Source: CSBr16-57R1 sp041163265
GTDB taxonomy: Bacteria; Actinomycetota; Nitriliruptoria; Nitriliruptorales; Nitriliruptoraceae
Length of the DNA stretch: 20,290 bases
Assembly (NCBI GenBank): GCA_041163265.1
Contig: JBEARL010000018.1
Span: forward strand, 1-20,290
Reading direction: 5' to 3'
Both the position numbers and the translations under genes were made by a program. The notes under the pieces are model-generated. The model did not search any database. It was not told where the DNA came from and saw only the letters and a program-made list of their open reading frames with translations. Position 1 is the first letter of the stretch, and the number at the start of each line of letters is the position of its first letter. This document shows, one piece after another, positions 13,763 to 20,055 of the stretch.

Positions 13763-15538
13763 TCAGCCGGACGCGGCCGCGGGCCAGCCCCCCGCGGACG
13801 GCTCGGCGGTCCGCACGGCCGGGACCGCGTCAGCCAGCTCGTCCGCCAGCACGGGCACGGTCGGGGCCCCGTGGGCGAGCACGGCCCGCAGGTGCGCGGC
13901 CGTGTCGAACGCGGACCCGAGCCGTGCCCGCTCGCGGCGCCGCAGTGCGGCCAGCTCGTCCGCCCCGGCGAAGTAGCTGCACAGCTGGCCCGATGTGACC
14001 TTCGCCCGCAGCAGCTTGCCGCGGGCCTCGGCCTCCTCCTGCAGGGCGGCGCCGGTCAGCAGCGACATCGCGTCCGCGTCGGTCATGCTCGCCGCGTGGA
14101 GGCCGAGGTCGAGGAGGGCGTTGGCCGCGACGCGCAGCTGCATGCGCAGCTGGATCAGCTCGAGGTCCTCGCGCGGCACCGCCGAGCCGCCGTCGCGGCC
14201 GAAGCCGGCGTCGAGCACCTCCCGCTCCATCATCACCGCCCAGCCCTCCACGAAGGCGGGCCGGCCCAGCAGCCGCCGCGCGAGCCGCGGGTGGGCGGCC
14301 TGGTGCATCAGCTGGAGGTGATGCCCCGGGTAGGCCTCGTGCACGGCCAGCGAGCGGAGCTGCGCCGGGTTGTACTCGCGCAGGAACGACGTGCGGCGCG
14401 ACTCGTCCCAGTCGTCGCCGACGGGGGTGAGGTGATAGGTCCCGCCGGTGCCGGGACGCAGCGGCTCGGGGCCGGTCAGGAACGCCACGGCGACGCCCCG
14501 CAGCTCGGCGGGCATGACCTCGACCCTCAGCGTGTCCTCGTCGGGCACGGGCAGCGCGCCCCACGCGAGGCAGAACGCCCGCGCCTCCTCGACCCCCGCG
14601 CGGGCCTCGCGGAGCAGCCGGTGCGCCGGCACCGCCGTCGCCGCGACGTCCTCGAGGACGGCGCGGAGCAGCGCGTCCTCCCCGTCGGGGCGGGGCTGGC
14701 CGGGACGCCGCCGCGCCCACGTCGCGGCGGCCACCTCGGCCATCTCGGCCCGCGCCTCGGCGAGCACGGTCCGGGCGCGGTCCTCGAGCTCGCCGGCCGG
14801 CGTCGCCGCGCCGACCGCGAGGCGGAGCGCGCGCCCGTGGTGCACGGGACCGACCCGCCAGTCGAGGCGGTGGTCGTCGACCAGCTCGTCGACCAGCGCG
14901 GCGAAGGCCTCGAGCCCCTCGGCCGCGTACTCCCCCGCGTCGCGGGCCCCGTCGACGTCGAGCCCGAGCGCGACCGCGCGCCGCGGCAGCGTGTCGCGCA
15001 CCAGCGCCACGAGCCCCGGCACCCGCTGCACGACGACCTCGTAGGCCGGCGCCGAGACGCCCGTCAGCGCCGCGCCCGCGCGCTCGAGGAACGCGGGGAC
15101 GCGCCGCACGCGCCGCACGGCGGCCTCGACACGGCGCCGCTCGAACCCGGCGTCGGTCCCGTCGGTCCGCAGCAGCGCGTGCACGCCGGCCGCGACGGTG
15201 TCGAGCGCCGGCAGCGGGTCGAGCGCGTGGCGGGGACGGTCCTCGAGCTCGGCGAGGCGCCAGGCGAGGGTGTCGCCGAGGAGCCGCAGGTCGCCCGCGG
15301 CCGCGAGCACGGCACCGCCGGCGTCCGGCGGCACGTCCCCGAGCGCCCCGTCCACCGCTGCGGCCAGCGTCGAGAGCGACCGGATCCGCGCGTCCACGCC
15401 GGCCGGGTCGAGGTCCGGCAGGTCCTCGTCGCGGTCGGGCAGGCCCAGCCGCGACGCCTCGACGGGTTCGTGGTCCCGCAGGTGGTCGACCCAGCGCGCG
15501 ACGAGGCGGTCGGCCGCCGCGACCAGGTCCTGCCCCAT
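13763..15538 (-). CDS. DUF885 family metallopeptidase-like protein
   Basis: 591 aa, typical of DUF885. The zinc-site signature HEAYPGHHLQ lies at 400-409 (His400, Glu401, and His406/His407), followed by the family's PAFVEGWAVMMEREV segment. An Arg-rich helical N-terminal half (LGLPDRDEDL, LAWRLAELEDRPRHALDPLP) and the C-terminal QLRMQLRVAANALLDLGLHA region complete the pattern. No signal peptide, so it is cytoplasmic unless exported otherwise. The HExxxGH arrangement suggests a zinc carboxypeptidase or oligopeptidase related to M32-like peptidases; few members have been characterised. The ATG at 15538 has GGAGG with 6-bp spacing. Minus-strand TAGGGT at 15582-15577 is a candidate -10. It lies divergent to the helicase. 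Confidence 0.92.
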   Translation of the reverse strand: MGQDLVAAADRLVARWVDHLRDHEPVEASRLGLPDRDEDLPDLDPAGVDARIRSLSTLAAAVDGALGDVPPDAGGAVLAAAGDLRLLGDTLAWRLAELEDRPRHALDPLPALDTVAAGVHALLRTDGTDAGFERRRVEAAVRRVRRVPAFLERAGAALTGVSAPAYEVVVQRVPGLVALVRDTLPRRAVALGLDVDGARDAGEYAAEGLEAFAALVDELVDDHRLDWRVGPVHHGRALRLAVGAATPAGELEDRARTVLAEARAEMAEVAAATWARRRPGQPRPDGEDALLRAVLEDVAATAVPAHRLLREARAGVEEARAFCLAWGALPVPDEDTLRVEVMPAELRGVAVAFLTGPEPLRPGTGGTYHLTPVGDDWDESRRTSFLREYNPAQLRSLAVHEAYPGHHLQLMHQAAHPRLARRLLGRPAFVEGWAVMMEREVLDAGFGRDGGSAVPREDLELIQLRMQLRVAANALLDLGLHAASMTDADAMSLLTGAALQEEAEARGKLLRAKVTSGQLCSYFAGADELAALRRRERARLGSAFDTAAHLRAVLAHGAPTVPVLADELADAVPAVRTAEPSAGGWPAAASG

Positions 15539-15576
15539 CGCCCGCCTCCGGACGGGCCCGCGAGCCCCGTCCGGAC

Positions 15577-15604
15577 CCTACAGGGGGTGCTGCTGGTAGC
15601 CTCC
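15577..15604. promoter_or_regulatory. Divergent -10-like elements between the DUF885 and helicase genes
   Basis: ACCCTA at 15577-15582 reads TAGGGT on the minus strand, 38 bp before the DUF885 ATG. TAGCCT at 15599-15604 reads on the plus strand, about 150 bp before the helicase start. Both fit TANNNT with no visible -35. Confidence 0.4.
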
Positions 15605-15754
15605 CGACGTCCCGCTCCGTCGGGGCTCCCGCCGGCATCCTCGCCGGCCAGACGGTCCGGCCGCTCCGCGGCCCCCCTCCCGACGGCGCCCCATCCGGCG
15701 GCCGCGGGCGCGCCCCTTCCCGGCGCCGCGCCGCCCCAGCCCAGGTTCCCACAC
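15605..15754 (+). promoter_or_regulatory. Long GC-rich leader of the DEAD-box helicase gene
   Basis: 150 bp between the plus-strand TAGCCT and the TTG start. It contains two perfect inverted repeats, CCCGACG / CGTCGGG (15605-15626, 8-nt loop) and GCCGGC / GCCGGC (15633-15650, 6-nt loop), plus other GC-rich complementary stretches. The first repeat overlaps the expected transcription start if TAGCCT is the -10, so it may be a DNA site instead. RNA-helicase genes in other bacteria often have structured leaders; that role here is inference. Confidence 0.35.
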
Positions 15755-17656
15755 TTGACCACCACCTTCCGAGACCTCGGGGTCGACGCCGCCCTCTGCG
15801 ACGCGCTCGAGGCCCAGGGCATCGTCCATCCCTTCCCCATCCAGGAGCTGACGCTCCCCACCGCGCTCGCCGGCCACGACCTCATCGGCCAGGCCCGCAC
15901 CGGCACCGGCAAGACGCTCGCGTTCGGCCTGCCGCTGCTCCAGCGCCTCGACCCGTCCCGCGCCGAGACGCAGGCCCTCGTCGTCGTCCCGACGCGCGAG
16001 CTCTGCATCCAGGTCCACGACGACCTCACCATCGGCGAGGGCCGTGGCCTCACCACCATCGCCGTCTACGGCGGCACCCCGTACGAGGAGCAGACCGCCG
16101 CCCTCGAGGGCGGCGTGCACGTCGTCGTCGGGACGCCGGGCCGCCTGCTCGACCACCTGAACCGTCGCACGCTGGACCTGTCCCGCGTGCGCGTGCTGGT
16201 GCTGGACGAGGCCGACGAGATGCTCGACATGGGGTTCCTCCCCGACGTCGAGCGGCTCATCGAGGCCTGCGCCTCGGACCGGCACACCATGCTGTTCTCG
16301 GCGACGATGCCGACCGAGATCGTGCGCATGGGTCGGCGGTACATGTCGCAGCCGACGTTCATCCGGGCCGACACGACGCCCGGCGAGACGGCGCCGACCG
16401 TCGACCAGCACTTCCTGCAGGTCCACCGCATGGACAAGCCGCGCCTGCTGGCGCGCATCCTGCAGACGCCGGACCGCGGCAACGTCTACGTCTTCGTGCG
16501 GACCAAGCACATGGCGGACCGTCTCGTCGAGGAGCTCGCGGACCTCGGGTCCGAGGCGATCGCGATCCACGGCGACCTGCGGCAGACCACCCGCGAGCGC
16601 AACCTCGAGCGGTTCCGCGACGGCAGCGTCAGCGTGCTGGTCGCGACCGAGGTCGCGGCGCGCGGGCTCGACGTCGAGAACGTCACGCACGTCGTGAACT
16701 ACGACTGCCCCGAGGACGAGAAGATGTACCTGCACCGGATCGGCCGCACGGCGCGGGCCGGTCGCGCAGGCGTCGCGGTCACGTTCGTCGAGCACTCCGA
16801 GGTCGAGCGCGCGAACCTGGTGCGCCGCGCCATCGGCCGCACCGACCTCGAGGTCCGCGAGACCTTCTCGACCTCGCCGTGGCTGGCCGAGGCCTTCGGT
16901 CTGCCGGAGGACGTCCCGTGGGCCCGCGCCGTCGCCCGGCGCCGCGCGCCCGACGAGGGCGGCGACCGTGGTGGCCGCGGGGGCCGCGGCGGGCGCGGGG
17001 GCCGCGGGGGCCGCGGTGGGGGGTCCGGCGAGGGCGCCCCGCGCGAGGGCTCACGCGAGGGCTCACGCGGCGGGGCGCGCGAGGGCTCCCGGGACCGCGA
17101 CCGCGATCGGGACCGTGACCGGGGTGGACGCGGTCGCGGCGGATCGCGGGACGACGCGGAGCGGCGGTCGGACGAGACCGATGCACCCGGTCGCGGACCG
17201 ACGTCCCGTCGCGCCGCGGGCGAGGATGCGGACCGGACCGAACGCACCGAGCGCACCGAACGCACCGAGCACGGCGGGTCCAGCGGCGAGGCCACCGGCC
17301 CGTCGGGTCGCCGGCGTCGCCGCGGAGGTCGCGGACGTCGAGGTGGTGGCGGTGGCGGCGGCGAGCGGACCGCGGGTGACGCGCCCGCCGCTCCCCGCGC
17401 CGAGGGCGGACGAGGCGACGAGCGCGGCGTCGACCGGTCGCGCACGCACGACGACGAGGGCTCCCGCTCGGGCGGTGGGCGACGGCGCGGACGGCGCGGC
17501 GGCGGCTCGTCGGAGGGCGGCTCGTCGGGCGGCGGTGAGCGCCGACGCTCCGACCGCTCGGACCGCTCCGAGGGCGTGGTGCGGACCGGGACCGTGGAGC
17601 GCGGTCCGGGTCAGCCGCAGATCGCCCGTCGCGTCCGGGTCGACCACCTGCCCTGA
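15755..17656 (+). CDS. DEAD-box RNA helicase with long RGG/RS-type tail
   Basis: 633 aa from a TTG at 15755, the only near start that places Phe5 and the Q motif (GIVHPFPIQ, Gln30) correctly; CCCAGG lies upstream. Motifs: I ARTGTGKT (47-54), Ia PTREL (79-83), GTPGR (126-130), II DEAD (151-154), III SAT (182-184), and in domain 2 VFVRTK, VLVATEVAARGLDVE and VI HRIGRTARAGR (about 327-337). Family role: ATP-dependent RNA unwinding in ribosome assembly, RNA decay and cold adaptation. From about residue 399 a 235-residue disordered tail follows: five GGR units, SREG and DR repeats, TER repeats, then Arg/Gly/Ser clusters. It is a likely RNA-binding, phase-separating region. There is no DbpA-type RNA-binding fold visible. 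It ends 22 bp from the convergent FHA-LuxR gene. Confidence 0.93.
   Translation: MTTTFRDLGVDAALCDALEAQGIVHPFPIQELTLPTALAGHDLIGQARTGTGKTLAFGLPLLQRLDPSRAETQALVVVPTRELCIQVHDDLTIGEGRGLTTIAVYGGTPYEEQTAALEGGVHVVVGTPGRLLDHLNRRTLDLSRVRVLVLDEADEMLDMGFLPDVERLIEACASDRHTMLFSATMPTEIVRMGRRYMSQPTFIRADTTPGETAPTVDQHFLQVHRMDKPRLLARILQTPDRGNVYVFVRTKHMADRLVEELADLGSEAIAIHGDLRQTTRERNLERFRDGSVSVLVATEVAARGLDVENVTHVVNYDCPEDEKMYLHRIGRTARAGRAGVAVTFVEHSEVERANLVRRAIGRTDLEVRETFSTSPWLAEAFGLPEDVPWARAVARRRAPDEGGDRGGRGGRGGRGGRGGRGGGSGEGAPREGSREGSRGGAREGSRDRDRDRDRDRGGRGRGGSRDDAERRSDETDAPGRGPTSRRAAGEDADRTERTERTERTEHGGSSGEATGPSGRRRRRGGRGRRGGGGGGGERTAGDAPAAPRAEGGRGDERGVDRSRTHDDEGSRSGGGRRRGRRGGGSSEGGSSGGGERRRSDRSDRSEGVVRTGTVERGPGQPQIARRVRVDHLP
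16970..17014 (+). repeat. 9-bp tandem repeat encoding GGR x5
   Basis: Five 9-bp units of the form GG(T/G/C)GG(C/G)CGC in frame encode Gly-Gly-Arg in the helicase tail. Third positions vary, so the peptide repeat is kept more strictly than the DNA. Confidence 0.8.
17237..17272 (+). repeat. 9-bp tandem repeat encoding Thr-Glu-Arg
   Basis: Four adjacent units, ACCGAACGC, ACCGAGCGC, ACCGAACGC, ACCGAGCAC, encode TER TER TER TEH. The alternating GAA/GAG pattern suggests duplication of an 18-bp unit. Copy number could vary between strains without changing the frame. Confidence 0.85.
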
Positions 17657-17676
17657 CGGTCGCCGGGACCGTCGGG
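17652..17676. terminator. Bidirectional terminator-like hairpin between convergent genes
   Basis: GACGGTC, 5-nt loop GCCGG, GACCGTC (17655-17673): perfect 7-bp stem, extendable by a T-G and two C-G pairs to 17652-17676. It fills the 22-bp gap between the helicase stop, which it overlaps, and the FHA-LuxR stop at 17679. Symmetry allows it to act on both transcripts. T-tracts are weak. Confidence 0.6.
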
Positions 17677-17678
17677 TC

Positions 17679-18266
17679 TCAGAGCAGCCCGAGCCGCGAC
17701 GCCTCGGCGACCGCACCCGCGCGGTTGCGCGTCCCGAGCTTGTCGAAGATCTCCTGCGCGTAGGCCTTGACGGTGCGCTCGGTCACGCCGAGCACCTCGC
17801 CGATCTGGCCGTTGGTCTTCCCCTCGGCCATGCCGCGCAGGACCTCGAGCTGCCGCGGCGAGAGCTGCGGCGACTCGATGTCCTCGAGGACCTTCGACAT
17901 CGTCAGGACCAGCGTCTCGTCCACGTCGGTCGAGGCGACGAGCGGGTCGTGGAACACGGCGACGACCGGCCCGAAGCCGACGCGGTCACCGTGGGTCAGC
18001 GAGGCCGGCCCCGAGATCCGCTCGCCGTTCACGGTCGTGCCGGCGCTCGAGTCGAGGTCCTCGACGAGGACGGCCGAGCCGATGCGACGGATCCGGGCGT
18101 GCACGCGCGAGACCCGCGGGTCCGGCACGACGTAGGTGTTGTCCTCGCGCCGTCCGAGCAGGCCCTCCTCGGCGTCGAGGCGGATCGTGCGCCCCGCCTG
18201 GGACCCCTCACCGAAGTGGAGGGTCGCGACGGGGACCACCCGTCCGGCCTTCCGCTGCTCGGCCAT
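17679..18266 (-). CDS. FHA domain - LuxR-type HTH fusion regulator
   Basis: 195 aa. The ATG at 18266 has GGGAGGGG upstream. The FHA domain spans about 13-107: LLGRREDNTYV (Gly38-Arg39), RVSRVHARI (Ser53, His56) and DSSAGTTVNGERI, where Ala75 stands in for the usual Asn/Lys before Gly-Thr. A 23-residue linker holds DVDETLVLTM (Thr113, Thr118, Thr122). A LuxR-type helix-turn-helix occupies about 131-193 (LSPRQLEVLRGMAEGKTNGQIGEVLGVTERTVKAYAQEIFDKLGT). FHA domains bind phosphothreonine, so this is likely a DNA-binding regulator steered by Ser/Thr kinase signalling. Whether the FHA binds a partner or its own linker threonine is inference. It lies 50 bp downstream of the PHP gene on the same strand, probably co-transcribed. 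No kinase gene is in the window. Confidence 0.92.
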   Translation of the reverse strand: MAEQRKAGRVVPVATLHFGEGSQAGRTIRLDAEEGLLGRREDNTYVVPDPRVSRVHARIRRIGSAVLVEDLDSSAGTTVNGERISGPASLTHGDRVGFGPVVAVFHDPLVASTDVDETLVLTMSKVLEDIESPQLSPRQLEVLRGMAEGKTNGQIGEVLGVTERTVKAYAQEIFDKLGTRNRAGAVAEASRLGLL

Positions 18267-18316
18267 GGCGGCCCCTCCCTGCTCCTCGCCCCGCCCGGGG
18301 GCGGCGGCGCACCGGC

Positions 18317-19192
18317 CTAGCCGGCGGAGCGGAGCGAGCGTAGGCCCTCGAGGGCCTCGCGGGTCGTGAAGGACGTCCCGAGCGTGTCCCCGGGCCGTCC
18401 GTGGTGGTCCGAGCCCCCGGTGACGACCAGTCCCAGCTCGCCGGCGACGCTGCGCCACCGCGTGGCCTGCGAGCGCCGGTGCTCGGCGTGGTCGGCCTCG
18501 ATGCCGCCGAGGCCCGCCTCGGCCATGCGGACGACCAGCTCGAGCGGGATCTCGTCCGACCCGTCGCGCGGGCCGAAGAGGCTCGGGTGCGCGAGCACGG
18601 CGACGCCGCCGGCCTCGCGCAGGACGCGGACCGCCTCGACCGGGTCGAGGGCGTGCTTCGGGACGTTGGCGGGGGCACCGTCGGCGAGGAAGCGGTCGAA
18701 GGCCTCGCGCTCGTCGACGACATGGCCGGCCTCGACCATCGCGCGCGCGACGTGCGGGCGCCCGACCGGTGCGTCACCGGCGAGGGCGCGGACCCGCTCG
18801 GCGGCGACGCCGACGCCGAGCGCGTCGAGCAGCTCGAGGATGCGCGCCGCACGATCGCCCCGCGAGGCGCGCAGGCGGGTCATCTCGGCCACGAGCCCGG
18901 GATGGTCGGGGTCGATCCAGTACCCGAGGACGTGGACCGACTCGGTGGCGGACGCGCTGCCGTGCTCGATCGTCACCTCTGCGGACAGCTCGACCGCCGG
19001 GACCAGCTCGAGGCCGTGCGCCTCGGCGGCGACGGCCGCCCGCGCGAGGCCGTCGCAGGTGTCGTGGTCGGCGAGGGCGAGGCCGCCGAGCCCGGCCGCC
19101 GCGGCCAGCGCGACGACCACCTCGGGCTCCTCGAGCCCGTCCGAGCAGGTGGAGTGGACGTGCAGGTCGAGGGTGGTCCCGGGGGCGCTCAT
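18317..19192 (-). CDS. PHP-domain phosphoesterase
   Basis: 291 aa. PHP metal-binding pattern: LDLHVHSTCSDG (His11, His13, Asp18), LADHDT (His43), PAVELS (Glu68), GRPHVARAM, VLAHPSLFG and GGSDHHG near the C-terminus. This matches the YciV/TrpH-like family, some of which hydrolyse 3',5'-nucleoside bisphosphates (pAp) or act as 5'-3' exonucleases on short RNA; the substrate here is not proven. It is cytosolic and uses a trinuclear metal site. The ATG at 19192 has no Shine-Dalgarno. Instead a minus-strand TACGGT (19204-19199) ends six bases before it, so transcription should begin at or next to the A of the ATG (leaderless mRNA). The FHA-LuxR gene follows. Confidence 0.92.
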   Translation of the reverse strand: MSAPGTTLDLHVHSTCSDGLEEPEVVVALAAAAGLGGLALADHDTCDGLARAAVAAEAHGLELVPAVELSAEVTIEHGSASATESVHVLGYWIDPDHPGLVAEMTRLRASRGDRAARILELLDALGVGVAAERVRALAGDAPVGRPHVARAMVEAGHVVDEREAFDRFLADGAPANVPKHALDPVEAVRVLREAGGVAVLAHPSLFGPRDGSDEIPLELVVRMAEAGLGGIEADHAEHRRSQATRWRSVAGELGLVVTGGSDHHGRPGDTLGTSFTTREALEGLRSLRSAG

Positions 19193-19198
19193 CCGACG

Positions 19199-19204
19199 AC
19201 CGTA
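19199..19204 (-). promoter_or_regulatory. -10 element for a leaderless PHP transcript
   Basis: TACGGT on the minus strand, six bases upstream of the ATG. The normal 6-8 nt distance to the transcription start puts +1 at the start codon. No -35 consensus is present; the space is filled by an inverted repeat. Confidence 0.6.
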
Positions 19205-19206
19205 AC

Positions 19207-19227
19207 CCCCGCCGCCGGCCGGCGGGG
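19207..19227. promoter_or_regulatory. Inverted repeat in the divergent PHP / 19279 promoter region
   Basis: CCCCGCCG, 5-nt spacer CCGGC, CGGCGGGG: perfect 8-bp arms. It occupies the -35/spacer zone of the PHP promoter and ends 13 bp before the plus-strand TAGGCT. It could be a shared operator or activator site; low-complexity GC content also makes such palindromes likelier by chance. Confidence 0.4.
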
Positions 19228-19240
19228 ACGGGCCGACCGC

Positions 19241-19246
19241 TAGGCT
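19241..19246 (+). promoter_or_regulatory. Candidate -10 (TAGGCT) for the gene at 19279
   Basis: TAGGCT lies 32 bp before the GTG at 19279, with GCGGAGG between as Shine-Dalgarno. No -35 is seen. Confidence 0.5.
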
Positions 19247-19278
19247 GCGGTCCTCACGTCCCGACGCGGAGGTTCGGC

Positions 19279-20055
19279 GTGGCCCAGGCCGTGCGGGTGC
19301 TCTCCGCCGTCGCGTTCGACGTCGCGCACTTCGACGCCACGGGCCGCGCGGACCCGGCGGTCCGCGTCCTCTCCGAGCTGCCGGGCCGCTGCGAGCCGTT
19401 CCACGTCAGCCGGGTCTACAAGGGTGCGCAGGGCCGGTACGAGGAGGTCCTCGCGGTCGCGGACCCGGACGGCGTGGTCGTCTGGGAGTCCGCACCGCGG
19501 CTGATCCGGCTGCGCGGCGAGATGTTCGAGGACCTGTTCCGGCTGACCGTCGACGAGCCGATCGCGATCGCGTCGGCCGGCGAGCACACGCTCGCGCTGT
19601 ACCTCGACGGGGCGCTGGTCGGCCGCGTGCCGCTGTTCGTCGAGGCCCCCCGCTCGCTGGTCGCGACGGGCACGACGATGGACGCCGTCGAGGTCGCGCT
19701 GAAGAAGGGCTCGATCGTCTGGCTGCGCATCCCGCAGCGCGGCGGCGGCGAGGTCCAGCGCCCGGCCTGGTACGTGCAGGACGGTCGCACCATCTACGTC
19801 CTCAAGGGCGGCGACGAGCAGGAGCTCCCCGGTCTCGAGGCGGCCTCCCGCGTCATCGTCACCGTGAAGTCGAAGGACGTGCCCGCGACGATCGCCGAGC
19901 TCCCGGCGGACGTCCGCGTCGTGACCGACGGCGACGAGTTCGACCGCGTCGCGGGCCTCGGCCTCGGCACGCGGCTGAACCTCCGCGACGGTCAGGCGGC
20001 GATGGACCGCTGGCGCCGCGACTGCACGCTGGTCCACCTCACCCCGCTGGGCTGA
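19279..20055 (+). CDS. Two-domain protein: DUF6941-like N-terminus plus putative split-barrel C-terminus
   Basis: 258 aa from a GTG at 19279 with GGAGG upstream. Residues about 5-122 resemble DUF6941-type proteins: a beta-rich unit with ELPGRCEPFHVSRVYKG, VADPDGVVVWES, FRLTVDEPIAIASAGEHTL and ALYLDGALVGRVPLFVE (strand pattern of a ligand-binding sandwich). Residues about 133-255 look like an FMN-binding split barrel of the PPOX superfamily: VEVALKKGSIVWLRIPQRG, RPAWYVQDGRTIYVLKGGDEQELPGL and ASRVIVTVKSKD. Both assignments are from pattern memory, and flavin binding is not shown. No signal peptide or membrane segment. It is divergent from the PHP gene, and its 3' end overlaps the convergent LppM-like gene by 17 bp. 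Function unknown. Confidence 0.8.
   Translation: MAQAVRVLSAVAFDVAHFDATGRADPAVRVLSELPGRCEPFHVSRVYKGAQGRYEEVLAVADPDGVVVWESAPRLIRLRGEMFEDLFRLTVDEPIAIASAGEHTLALYLDGALVGRVPLFVEAPRSLVATGTTMDAVEVALKKGSIVWLRIPQRGGGEVQRPAWYVQDGRTIYVLKGGDEQELPGLEAASRVIVTVKSKDVPATIAELPADVRVVTDGDEFDRVAGLGLGTRLNLRDGQAAMDRWRRDCTLVHLTPLG

Noticed and set aside
13487..15754. N-terminal extension of the helicase frame by about 750 codons, also reaching a GTG at 15588.
   Set aside because: The extension is antisense to the DUF885 and TetR genes and has no recognisable domain. The helicase Q motif starts right after the TTG at 15755.
16970..17272. Possible CRISPR-like or minisatellite array.
   Set aside because: Units are adjacent, 9 bp, in frame and without spacers; they encode the GGR and TER repeats of the helicase tail.
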